A DNA stretch of 12,346 bases from Thioalkalivibrio sp. Its GTDB lineage: Bacteria > Pseudomonadota > Gammaproteobacteria > Ectothiorhodospirales > Ectothiorhodospiraceae. The notes beneath the pieces are model-generated. The model searched no databases. It was given only the letters and a program-made list of their open reading frames with translations, and had not been told where the DNA came from. A program made the position numbers and the translations under genes. Shown here piece by piece: positions 1 to 7,432 of this stretch. How positions within the stretch are numbered: position 1 is the stretch's first letter; every line of letters begins with the position of its first letter. Location: NCBI GenBank assembly GCA_003563455.1, contig PWRV01000021.1, positions 1-12,346 of the forward strand, in the 5' to 3' direction.

Positions 1-978
<978 letters not shown>

Positions 979-980
<2 letters not shown>

Positions 981-1443
981 GTTGCATATCGTCCTCTTTG
1001 AACCGGAGATCCCGCCGAATACCGGCAACATCATCCGCCTTGCCGCGAACACCGGCGCCCGGCTGCACCTGATCCACCCGCTGGGCTTCGCCCTCGACGA
1101 GCGCAGGCTGCGCCGGGCGGGACTCGATTACCGCGAGTTCGCCGAAATCCGGGAGTATGCCAGCCTCGACGCCTGCCTGGAATCGGCTCCGATCGTCCGG
1201 CTCTTCGCGCTGACCACACGGGCGAGGCGTCCGCACAGTGATCCGGCCTTCGCAGCGGGGGACGGCTTCCTCTTCGGTCCGGAGACCCGCGGCCTGCCAC
1301 AAGCGGTGCTCGAACGCCTGCCGCCGGAACAGCGCCTGCGAATCCCGATGCTCGCGGACAGCCGCAGCCTGAACCTCTCCAACGCCGCGGCCGTGATGGT
1401 GTACGAGGCGTGGCGGCAGCTAGGCTATCGCAACGGGCCATGA
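979..1443 (+). CDS. trmL: tRNA (cytidine(34)/5-carboxymethylaminomethyluridine(34)-2'-O)-methyltransferase TrmL
   Basis: A SPOUT-fold enzyme that 2'-O-methylates the wobble nucleotide of certain tRNA-Leu species with S-adenosylmethionine, in the cytoplasm. The protein has 154 residues against 157 in E. coli. All family motifs are present: the N-terminal IVLFEPEIPPNTGNIIRL, the RRAGLDYREF segment, LFGPETRGLP (the glycine loop of the SPOUT knot) and the C-terminal SLNLSNAAAVMVYEAWRQ that closes the knot and binds the cofactor. The ATG at 979 is chosen because MLHIVLFEPEIPP aligns with the E. coli N-terminus; longer readings of the frame run into antisense pyrD. Only a weak GGGA-type ribosome site precedes it. 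In E. coli trmL lies beside cysE-gpsA-secB; here it faces gpsA, with no cysE between them. Confidence 0.95.
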
Positions 1444-1515
1444 AGCCGTCGATTAGTGGGCCCGCCCTGCGACGCTGCCCTCTACCATACTGAAGGTGCC
1501 AGCCACCGCGCAGAG

Positions 1516-1625
1516 GGGTTCCGGGGCGGCGCTGCATCCGCGGGACGCCGTGAATACATCCCTGTAGGCTTGACGGCAGCATCCCTGCTGCCGACACCCG
1601 CGGATGCAGCGCCGCCCCGAAACCC
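1516..1625. repeat. Nested palindromic element (REP/MITE-like), possible bidirectional terminator
   Basis: An outer inverted repeat of 29-nt arms (1516-1544 and 1597-1625) matches with a single mismatch (1521/1620); its core is CGGGGCGGCGCTGCATCC followed by GCGGG. Inside it is a second hairpin, CGGCAGC (1574-1580) and GCTGCCG (1587-1593), around the 6-nt loop ATCCCT, preceded by TGAATACATCCCTGTAGG. The element fills most of the gap between the convergent ends of trmL (1443) and gpsA (1647). Similar 'tacatccctgtagg...ggcagcatccctgctgcc' modules are, from memory, scattered between genes in several gammaproteobacteria, which suggests a mobile or REP-like repeat. There is no U-tract, so termination would rely on the large stem. 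Confidence 0.8.
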
Positions 1626-1646
1626 GGCCCCAACCACCGCAGCCCC

Positions 1647-2633
1647 CTATTCGGCGACCGGGTCGCGCTCCAGGAGGCGGCGGACGGCTTCGCGCACCGG
1701 GCGGTCTTCGTAAAGCACCGCGTAGACCTCCGCGCAGATCGGCATCTCCACGCCGGCCGCCGACGCCTTCGCGACCGCGACGCGTGCCGTTTCCGCACCC
1801 TCGACCGCCTGTCCGATCCTGGCCAGGGCCGTATCCAGGTCGAAGCCCTGGCCGAGGTACAGCCCGAGGCGCCGGTTGCGCGACTGATCGTCGGTGCAGG
1901 TCAGCACCAGATCGCCAAGGCCCGACAGACCGGTGAGCGTCTGCGGACTTGCGCCGACCGCTGCGCCAAGTCGTTGCAGCTCGGCCAGGCCGCGGGTGAT
2001 CAGCGCGGCCCGGGCATTGGCACCGAAGCCCGCCCCGTCCGAGATGCCGGCGGCGATCGCCAGCACGTTCTTGAGGGCGCCGCCCAGCTCCACCCCGAGC
2101 ACGTCCGAGTTACGGTAGACGCGCATTGCGCGTCCGTGGAATGCGCGCACGACCCGCTCCAGCGCATCGGCATTGGTGGCGGCGGCGGTCAGCGCGGTGG
2201 GCTGGTTCCGGGCGACCTCACCGGCGAAGGACGGACCGGACAGCAGCGCCGGCGGCTGCCCCGGAAGCTCCTCGGCCAGCACCTCGTGCAGCCAGGCGCC
2301 AGTGCTCTTTTCGAGCCCCTTCGTCGCCCAGGCGACGCGTTGCTCCGGGTCGATGTATTCCGACACCCAGTGCAGTGTCTCGCGAAAGCCGCCGGTCGGG
2401 ACAGCAACCAGGACCAGGTCGCGGTCCCGCAGTGCGGTCTCGCGGTCGGAGAGAATCCGCAGGTTCTCGGGGAAGTGCACACCGGGCAGATAGCGCGCGT
2501 TTTCGCGGCGCGACTCGAGCAGTGCCGCCTGCGTCGGCGCGCGGGCCCAGAGCAGCACGTCCTCGTGCAGGCGCGCCGCCTGCATCGCAAGCGCGGTGCC
2601 CCACGACCCCGCGCCGAGGACCGCGATCCGCAT
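1647..2633 (-). CDS. gpsA: Glycerol-3-phosphate dehydrogenase [NAD(P)+]
   Basis: Reduces dihydroxyacetone phosphate to sn-glycerol-3-phosphate for phospholipid synthesis; cytoplasmic. The protein is 328 residues from the ATG at 2633. Seen: the Rossmann motif GAGSWG (7-12), ATKGLE with Lys105, LSGPSFAGEVA (131-141), the catalytic LKNVLAIAAG with Lys188, SDGAGFGANARAALITRG, GLSGLGDLVLTCT and VEGAETA. An in-frame ATG at 2648 exists five codons earlier, but the inner ATG has a perfect GGAGG (2643-2639) five bases upstream and MRIAVLGAGSWG is the usual N-terminus, so 2633 is preferred. It is the last gene of the arsR-yibN-grxC-trxC-secB-gpsA series, 63 bp after secB, the same secB-gpsA adjacency as E. 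coli. cysE, which follows gpsA in E. coli, is absent. Confidence 0.96.
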   Translation of the reverse strand: MRIAVLGAGSWGTALAMQAARLHEDVLLWARAPTQAALLESRRENARYLPGVHFPENLRILSDRETALRDRDLVLVAVPTGGFRETLHWVSEYIDPEQRVAWATKGLEKSTGAWLHEVLAEELPGQPPALLSGPSFAGEVARNQPTALTAAATNADALERVVRAFHGRAMRVYRNSDVLGVELGGALKNVLAIAAGISDGAGFGANARAALITRGLAELQRLGAAVGASPQTLTGLSGLGDLVLTCTDDQSRNRRLGLYLGQGFDLDTALARIGQAVEGAETARVAVAKASAAGVEMPICAEVYAVLYEDRPVREAVRRLLERDPVAE

Positions 2634-2638
2634 GGGTG

Positions 2639-2643
2639 CCTCC
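2639..2643 (-). promoter_or_regulatory. Ribosome-binding site of gpsA (decides the start)
   Basis: GGAGG on the minus strand, with a 5-nt spacer (CACCC) to the ATG at 2633. The alternative ATG at 2648 lacks any purine-rich site upstream, so this site supports the shorter protein. Confidence 0.75.
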
Positions 2644-2696
2644 GTCATCGCCGGCAGCGCTGGCGCGGCGCCCGGCCGCTGGACGGGCGAGCCACT

Positions 2697-3221
2697 TCAG
2701 GCGGTCGCAGTGCCGGACTCCCCCGCCTGCTCGCCGCGCTGCCGCTCCTGCTGGTGCTGTGCGTACAGCGCATCGAAGTTGACCGGCTGCAGCAGCATCT
2801 GCGGAAAGCCGCCTTTCAGCACCAGATCGGCGACCACCTCGCGGGCAAAGGGGAAAAGCAGGTTGGGACAGTAGGCCCCGAGCAGGTGTCCCTGCTGCTC
2901 CTGCGAAAAACCGCGCGTGACGAATACGCCCGCCTGCTTGACCTCGACGAGGTAGGCGTTCTCGCCGTGGGAGGTCGTCGTGACCGTCAGGCCGAGTTCC
3001 ACCTCGTACACGCCCTCCTGCTCGTTCAGCGCGCGCGCCTTGGTGTTGAGCTGCACGTTGGTGTCGCCCTTCCACTCCTTCAGAAACACCCCGGGGGCAC
3101 CCGGCGCCTCGAAGGACAGGTCCTTGATGTAGATTTTCTGAATAAGAAATTCGGGCCCCTTGCCCGCCTCGGGCGCGGCGCCGGAATTGGTGCTGCTGCC
3201 GGTGTTGGTCTCTTCAGCCAT
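2697..3221 (-). CDS. secB: Protein-export chaperone SecB
   Basis: A cytosolic tetrameric chaperone that keeps preproteins unfolded and delivers them to SecA. It has 174 residues (E. coli 155). Conserved parts are FLIQKIYIKDLSFEAPGAP (25-43), the strand segment VYEVELGLTVT, the AYLVEVKQAGVF segment, the YCPNLLFPFARE block (117-128) and GFPQMLLQPVNFDALY (138-153). The extra length is a Ser/Thr/Gly-rich N-terminal tail and a Gln/Glu-rich C-terminal tail of about 20 residues. The ATG at 3221 (MAEETN) is chosen over one 14 codons upstream because GAGAAG sits about 5 nt before it and the extension is not SecB-like. It lies 53 bp after trxC and before gpsA. Confidence 0.96.
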   Translation of the reverse strand: MAEETNTGSSTNSGAAPEAGKGPEFLIQKIYIKDLSFEAPGAPGVFLKEWKGDTNVQLNTKARALNEQEGVYEVELGLTVTTTSHGENAYLVEVKQAGVFVTRGFSQEQQGHLLGAYCPNLLFPFAREVVADLVLKGGFPQMLLQPVNFDALYAQHQQERQRGEQAGESGTATA

Positions 3222-3274
3222 GTGGTCTTCTCGATTGCCGGAAAGTGGGAGATGGCCCAGCACAGGGCCGGGAT

Positions 3275-3715
3275 TCAGCGCGCGGCCTGCCGCGCCCAGC
3301 CCATGATATCCGAGGCGGACATCGCGCCGCTCTGACGCGCGACTTCACGCCCCCGGAAAAACAGGATCATCGTGGGGATGCCGCGGATGCCGAAGCGCGC
3401 GCCCGCATCAGGATGTGCCTGGGTATCCAGTTTCAGCAGGCGAAAGCCGGGCTCCAGCTGCCGTGCCGCCTCGACGAACTGCGGGGCCATCACGCGGCAC
3501 GGGCCGCACCAGGGTGCCCAGAAATCGACCAGCACCGGACGCTGGTCACGGCCAATGAAACGATCGAGCCGGCCAGTGTCGACCGACGCCGGCTCGCCGG
3601 TGAACAGCGGCTGACGGCAGGCACCGCAGCGAGCGTCCGGCGCCTTCGCATCGGGCACGCGGTTCACCTGCCCGCAATGCGGACAGACGCGGTGCGGCGC
3701 AGCCGTTCCGCTCAT
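3275..3715 (-). CDS. trxC: Thioredoxin 2 (zinc-containing thioredoxin TrxC)
   Basis: Cytoplasmic disulfide reductase of the TrxC type, 146 residues. The N-terminal zinc module has the paired cysteines CPHC (11-14) and CGAC (30-33). The thioredoxin domain begins near residue 50 with the active site WAPWCGPCRVMAP (Cys70, Cys73), the KLDTQ strand and the cis-proline loop GIRGIPTMILF. Its ATG overlaps the grxC stop as ATGA (3715-3712), which suggests translational coupling; GGGAG lies 8 nt upstream. In E. coli trxC is at a separate OxyR-controlled locus, whereas here it is inserted between grxC and secB in an otherwise E. coli-like order. This makes the operon a combined glutaredoxin/thioredoxin/rhodanese thiol module. 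Identification is firm. Confidence 0.95.
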   Translation of the reverse strand: MSGTAAPHRVCPHCGQVNRVPDAKAPDARCGACRQPLFTGEPASVDTGRLDRFIGRDQRPVLVDFWAPWCGPCRVMAPQFVEAARQLEPGFRLLKLDTQAHPDAGARFGIRGIPTMILFFRGREVARQSGAMSASDIMGWARQAAR

Positions 3716-3981
3716 GCGCCGGTCTCCCGCGCTTCGTCCACCAGCCGGGACAGCCCGCCGGACCGGTGCAGCGCAGCGAGGTCGTCGTACCCGCCGATGT
3801 GCGTGTCCCCGAGAAAGATCTGCGGCACCGAGGTGCGCCCGGAGCGCTCCTCCATGACTCGCCGTTCATGCGGCTCGAGCTCCACGTGGATCGGCTGGTA
3901 CTCGTACCCGAGCCGGTCGAGGAGCTCCCGTGCCATCTGGCAATAGGGACAGAATTGGGTCAGATAGATCTGGAAACGCAT
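3712..3981 (-). CDS. grxC: Glutaredoxin 3
   Basis: Small dithiol glutaredoxin of 89 residues that reduces disulfides and glutathione-protein mixed disulfides with glutathione. Seen: a beta-strand start (MRFQIYLTQF), the active-site CPYC (11-14), the cis-proline motif TSVPQIF (50-56), and the glutathione-binding GGYDDLAALHRSGGL near the end. It starts 9 bp after the rhodanese stop and ends in a 4-bp overlap with trxC, so it belongs to one transcript. In E. coli, grxC likewise lies between yibN and secB. Confidence 0.95.
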   Translation of the reverse strand: MRFQIYLTQFCPYCQMARELLDRLGYEYQPIHVELEPHERRVMEERSGRTSVPQIFLGDTHIGGYDDLAALHRSGGLSRLVDEARETGA

Positions 3982-3990
3982 CCGGCGACG

Positions 3991-4419
3991 CTATTTCTTC
4001 TTCACGGGCAGTCCCGCTGACTGCCAGGCCTGGATACCGCCCTTCAGGTTGGTGACATCGGTGAAGCCGGCGGCGACCAGCTGCGATGCAGCGACCGCCG
4101 AGCGCGCGCCGGTACGGCAGTACACCAGCACCGGCGACTCCTTGTATCGCTCGATGTCCTTGATCCGTTTCTTCAGCACGCCGAGCGGGATGTGCCGGGC
4201 ACCACCGATGCGCCCCCCGGAAAGCTCGTTGTCCTCGCGCACGTCGAGCACCAGGGCTCCCTCCTGGTTCATCACCCGGACCGCCTCGGCCGGCGGCAGC
4301 GCCCGGTACTTGCGGGTCAGGCGCTGGAATTCGGTGTAGAGAATCAGCGCAACGATCGCAATCAGCGCGCCGGTCAGGATCGGGTGGTTGCCGAGGAACT
4401 CGGGCAAACGCTCAAGCAT
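3991..4419 (-). CDS. yibN: Membrane-anchored rhodanese-like sulfurtransferase (YibN family)
   Basis: 142 residues: one N-terminal membrane helix (about 12-30, HPILTGALIAIVALILYTEF) and a single rhodanese domain (about 42-138). Landmarks are LVLDVRE (57-63), GGARHIPLG (72-80) and the active-site loop VYCRTGARSA with catalytic Cys101, which would carry a persulfide; the tail is VKKK. Such proteins are thought to move sulfane sulfur at the inner membrane, though YibN's exact role is not settled. The ATG at 4419 has AAGGTG 7 nt upstream. It follows arsR by 18 bp and precedes grxC by 9 bp. A sulfurtransferase directly after a repressor with a BigR-like cysteine pair supports a sulfane-sulfur role. 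Confidence 0.92.
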   Translation of the reverse strand: MLERLPEFLGNHPILTGALIAIVALILYTEFQRLTRKYRALPPAEAVRVMNQEGALVLDVREDNELSGGRIGGARHIPLGVLKKRIKDIERYKESPVLVYCRTGARSAVAASQLVAAGFTDVTNLKGGIQAWQSAGLPVKKK

Positions 4420-4437
4420 CAGGACGCACCTTGGACA

Positions 4438-4725
4438 TCAGGAATTGCAGAAGACATCCTGCATCATACCGATCAGGCGCAGGGTGCGGGCGTCGCCGAC
4501 ACGGTAGTAGACGCGGTTTGCATCCTTGCGCGTGGCGAGGATGCCTTTGTCCCGAAGAATGCCAAGGTGCTGGGAGATATTGCTCTGCGAGGTCCCGACC
4601 TGGTCGACGATCTCCTGAACGCTGATCTCGCGATCACCGAGAATGCAGAGTATCTTCAGCCGCAGCGGGTGCGACATCGCCTTGAGGGATCGGGACACCC
4701 GCTCGATGTCCTCGTCCTGGCTCAT
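4438..4725 (-). CDS. ArsR/SmtB-family repressor with a BigR/SqrR-like cysteine pair
   Basis: Winged-helix repressor, 95 residues from the ATG at 4725. The fold is seen in LKAMSHPLRLKILCILGD (14-31), the recognition region ISVQEIVDQVGTSQSNISQHL and the wing GILATRKDANRVYYRV. The ELCVCD metal site of classical ArsR is missing (EISVQEI instead). The only cysteines in this form are Cys27, in the ILC of the second helix, and Cys93 near the C-terminus (DVFCNS). Their 66-residue separation equals that of the sulfide/persulfide-sensing pairs of BigR (42/108) and SqrR (41/107), as I remember them. The start is uncertain: a GTG at 4761 or an ATG at 4791 is also possible, adding 12 or 22 residues with one or two more cysteines; none has a good ribosome site. 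It heads the rhodanese-grxC-trxC-secB-gpsA series and is divergent from envC. Fold is firm; persulfide sensing is inferred. Confidence 0.85.
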   Translation of the reverse strand: MSQDEDIERVSRSLKAMSHPLRLKILCILGDREISVQEIVDQVGTSQSNISQHLGILRDKGILATRKDANRVYYRVGDARTLRLIGMMQDVFCNS

Positions 4726-4857
4726 CAGGGGTTCATCGAAGCAGTCGGGGTCGTGGGTCACGGCGGAGCATCCGGTTTTAACGAAGATCATTTCTGAGTG
4801 ATAACTGTACAGAGGAATATAAGCAATCAAAAGTACTCGGATATTGCCGTAAGCGCA
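4726..4857. promoter_or_regulatory. Divergent arsR/envC control region
   Basis: The 132 bp between the two chosen starts includes a markedly AT-rich stretch (about 4780-4858) in a GC-rich window, as expected for divergent promoters. TATATT on the minus strand (4821-4816) and TATAAG on the plus strand (4818-4823) are overlapping -10 candidates, but neither has a convincing -35. A perfect 8-bp palindrome CTGTACAG lies at 4805-4812 and could be an operator half. I could not match a BigR or SqrR operator from memory. If ArsR starts at 4791, the control region shrinks to 66 bp. Confidence 0.45.
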
Positions 4858-6027
4858 ATGGTCAATCGCGACAAACGTTCCCAATTACAGCCGTTTGCCT
4901 GGCTCTTCGCCGTCCTGTTGCTGTGTTCGCTTGCGGCCGGGGCGGTGGAGACCGAAACCGAGCTGGAAGCGACGCGGGAGGCAATGCGCACGCTGGAGCG
5001 CGAGCAGCAGGAGCGGCTCAGCGAAATCGAGCGCCTGGAAGAGCGCGCGGCCGGGGTCGCGCGGCGCAGCCAGGACCTGCGCGACGAGCAGCGGCGTCTG
5101 CGCGCCGCAGTGGCCGAGCAGGACCGCGCGGTGGCACAGCGGCAGCAGGAGGCGGACGCGCGGCAGGCGGAGCTGGCGGCAGCCCGGGACCAGGCCCTGC
5201 GGCTTCTGAGAGGCCAGTGGCTGCGGGAACGGCACCCGGCGTGGGCACCGGATGATGCGGAACTGGCCCGCCACCAGCGCGAACTGGACGCCCGGATCCA
5301 GCGTCGCCGCGAGGAGGCACTGACGCGAATCGCCGGGCAGGCAGCCGCACTGGCGGAGGCGCGGGACCGCCTCGCCACTGCACGCGACGAACTGGTCGCA
5401 CGCGAAACCGACGCCCGCCGGTCGCTGCGGGAAATCGCGCAACAAGAAGCCGAACTCGAGGCGTTGCTGGCCCGGGTCGAAGAGCAGGTCCAGAGCGACG
5501 CGCTGGAACTCGAACGGCTCGCGCGCAACGCCGAGACCCTGGCGGGGGTGCTCCGCCGGATGGAAGAGCAGGCGCAGCGACGGCCCGAAGGACAGCCGCC
5601 ACCCGCGACGGCCGCCGACGGCACCCGCTTCTCGACGCGCCGGGGGGCACTGCCGCCGCCGGTCGAAGGCGATCTCCTGCACCGTTACGGGAGTCCGCGG
5701 AACGGAGCCGTGCATGCCTCCTGGCGGGGGGAAGTCTTCGAGACCGGCGAGGACACGGCGGTGCGCGCGGTGCACGACGGACGGACGGTCTACGCCGACT
5801 GGATGCGCGGCTATGGCTTCGTGGTGATCCTCGACCACGGCGAGGGTTATCTGACCCTGTACGGGAACACCCGCGAGCTCCTCACCCGAGCGGGTGAGCA
5901 CATCGCTGGCGGCGAGGTGATCGCGCGTGCAGGCGGCGCCTCCGCGGCGATCGCTCCGGGTCTTTATTTCGAGCTGCGCCATCGCGGGGAGACATTGAAC
6001 CCACGGCCGTGGTGGGACTCCAACTGA
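4858..6027 (+). CDS. envC: Murein hydrolase activator EnvC (degenerate LytM/M23 domain)
   Basis: Periplasmic activator of the septal amidases AmiA/AmiB during cell separation. 389 residues from the ATG at 4858: signal peptide (about 1-29, hydrophobic WLFAVLLLCSLAAGA), a long charged coiled coil rich in Arg, Glu, Gln and Ala (about 30-245), a Pro-rich linker and a C-terminal LytM-like domain (about 262-386). The domain ends like E. coli EnvC (YGFVVILDHGEGYLTLYG..., LYFELRHRGETLNPRPW). The zinc ligands of active M23 peptidases are missing: the HxxxD region reads VHASWRGEVFE and the HxH position reads LYFELR. It is therefore an activator rather than a hydrolase. The in-frame ATG at 4798 would put 20 unusual residues before the signal peptide and lies in the control region, so it is rejected. 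ctpA follows 97 bp later. Confidence 0.92.
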   Translation: MVNRDKRSQLQPFAWLFAVLLLCSLAAGAVETETELEATREAMRTLEREQQERLSEIERLEERAAGVARRSQDLRDEQRRLRAAVAEQDRAVAQRQQEADARQAELAAARDQALRLLRGQWLRERHPAWAPDDAELARHQRELDARIQRRREEALTRIAGQAAALAEARDRLATARDELVARETDARRSLREIAQQEAELEALLARVEEQVQSDALELERLARNAETLAGVLRRMEEQAQRRPEGQPPPATAADGTRFSTRRGALPPPVEGDLLHRYGSPRNGAVHASWRGEVFETGEDTAVRAVHDGRTVYADWMRGYGFVVILDHGEGYLTLYGNTRELLTRAGEHIAGGEVIARAGGASAAIAPGLYFELRHRGETLNPRPWWDSN

Positions 6028-6060
6028 ACAGCACGACGTCCCTGCTGCCGGATACCTTTC

Positions 6061-6091
6061 TTGCGGCTCGGCATGTCGCCAGTGATACCAT
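6061..6091 (+). promoter_or_regulatory. Possible promoter of ctpA
   Basis: In the 97-bp gap between envC and ctpA, TGATACCAT (6083-6091) resembles an extended -10 element (TGN followed by TACCAT), with TTGCGG (6061-6066) as a -35 candidate at a long 19-bp spacing. The match is weak, and ctpA may simply be co-transcribed with envC. Confidence 0.25.
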
Positions 6092-6124
6092 GCAACCAAC
6101 AATTTCCCGCACGGGGACAGAGAC

Positions 6125-7432
6125 ATGAACAAGCGTTTCAGCGTCGGCTACGGCCTGGTGACCGGCGTCATCCTGGGGGTGTTCCTCAGCGTATCCGTTG
6201 GCGTCTTCGCCGACCGCAACGACGGCGCGAGCGCGGTGCTGCCGGTCGAGGATCTCCGCCGCTTCACCGACGTCTACATGCGGATCAAGCGCAACTACGT
6301 CACCGAGGTAGACGACAGCGAACTGCTCGACAACGCGATCAAGGGCATGCTCTCCGGGCTCGATCCGCACTCGTCCTACCTCGATCAGCGGGAGTTCCGC
6401 GATCTGCAGGTGGGCACCAGCGGTGAATTCGGCGGCCTGGGCATCGAGGTCGGCATGGAGGACGGCTTCATCAAGGTGATCGCGCCGATCGACGATACAC
6501 CCGCGAGCCGCGCCGGTGTGCGTGCGGGTGACCTGATCATCCGTCTGGACGATACCCCGGTGAAGGGTATGAGCCTCTCCGATGCGGTGAGCAAGATGCG
6601 TGGCGAGCGAGGCACGGACATCACGCTGACCATCATGCGCGACGGTCTGGACGCGCCGGAGCGCGTCACCATCCCCCGGGACGTGATTCGGGTGCAGAGC
6701 GTTCGCTCGGAACATCTCGAACCCGGCTTTGGCTACGTTCGCATCACCAACTTCCAGGCCCGCACCGCCCGCGACCTCGTGCGGGCGATCGAGGACCTGA
6801 AGGAAGAGGCGCCGCTGAAGGGTCTTGTGCTGGATCTGCGGAACAACCCGGGTGGCGTCCTCAATGGCGCCGTGGGTGTGTCCGATGCCTTCCTGGACAG
6901 TGGCCTGATCGTCTACACCGAGGGCCGCCTGCAGGAGTCGCAGTTCCGATACACGGCCTCCCCCGGCGATGTCGCCGACGGCGTGCCGATGGTGGTGCTG
7001 GTCAACGAGGGATCGGCTTCGGCCTCGGAGATCGTCGCCGGAGCGCTGCAGGATCACAACCGGGCCGTGGTGATGGGCACGCCGACCTTCGGCAAGGGTT
7101 CGGTGCAGACCATCCTGCCGCTCCCCCAGGAAACCGCGATCAAACTGACCACCGCGCGGTATTTCACGCCCGACGGTCGCTCGATCCAGGCCGAGGGCAT
7201 CCAGCCCGACATCCGCATCGAACCGTTGACCGTCACCCGCGCGGAGGACAACGGCCCACGCCTCAACGAGGCCAATCTGGACCGCCACCTCGAGGGACCC
7301 CCCAACGGCACGATTCGCAACAATGCCGAGCCCGACGAAGCGGATGACGAGCCACTGGCTCAACGGGATTACGGGCTGTACGAGGCGCTGAACCTGCTGA
7401 AGGGACTGGCGATCATGAGTGCACGCCAGTGA
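6125..7432 (+). CDS. ctpA: Carboxyl-terminal processing protease, peptidase family S41A
   Basis: Periplasmic serine protease with a Ser-Lys dyad, 435 residues. Layout: signal peptide (about 1-29, GYGLVTGVILGVFLSVSVGVFA), an N-terminal helical part with GLDPHSSYLD, a PDZ domain (about 100-175, FGGLGIEVGMEDGFIKV to the RGERGTDITLTI region) and the S41 core (about 195-375). The core shows LVLDLRNNPGG, NEGSASASEIVAGALQD with the likely nucleophile Ser299, and FGKGSVQ with Lys324; the 25-residue spacing matches other CtpA enzymes. An acidic, Asn-rich tail follows. GGGGACAGAG precedes the ATG. In Pseudomonas, CtpA degrades peptidoglycan cross-link hydrolases with the adaptor LbcA, and there too the gene follows envC, so a cell-wall-turnover role fits. 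Its stop overlaps the GTG start of the DJ-1 gene. Confidence 0.94.
   Translation: MNKRFSVGYGLVTGVILGVFLSVSVGVFADRNDGASAVLPVEDLRRFTDVYMRIKRNYVTEVDDSELLDNAIKGMLSGLDPHSSYLDQREFRDLQVGTSGEFGGLGIEVGMEDGFIKVIAPIDDTPASRAGVRAGDLIIRLDDTPVKGMSLSDAVSKMRGERGTDITLTIMRDGLDAPERVTIPRDVIRVQSVRSEHLEPGFGYVRITNFQARTARDLVRAIEDLKEEAPLKGLVLDLRNNPGGVLNGAVGVSDAFLDSGLIVYTEGRLQESQFRYTASPGDVADGVPMVVLVNEGSASASEIVAGALQDHNRAVVMGTPTFGKGSVQTILPLPQETAIKLTTARYFTPDGRSIQAEGIQPDIRIEPLTVTRAEDNGPRLNEANLDRHLEGPPNGTIRNNAEPDEADDEPLAQRDYGLYEALNLLKGLAIMSARQ

Noticed and set aside
1444..1646. Hidden small gene between trmL and gpsA
   Set aside because: The short frames here run through the nested palindrome and have no ribosome site or family resemblance.
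1974..3335. 453-codon plus-strand open frame across gpsA and secB
   Set aside because: It spans two well-identified genes and the gap between them on the other strand, with no family features.
4438..4884. Longest arsR reading, starting at 4884
   Set aside because: It would run into the envC signal-peptide coding region through the AT-rich divergent promoter, and the added residues do not resemble the family.
5640..6027. EnvC as an active M23 zinc endopeptidase
   Set aside because: The HxxxD and HxH zinc ligands are not present; the domain matches the degenerate EnvC type.
6112..6125. GGGGACAG before ctpA as a further copy of the 8188-8217 repeat
   Set aside because: Only one half-site is present with no inverted partner, and the sequence serves as the ribosome-binding region of ctpA.
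5882..7363. 493-codon minus-strand open frame opposite ctpA
   Set aside because: The plus strand encodes an unmistakable CtpA with intact catalytic dyad; the antisense frame has shadow-like composition.
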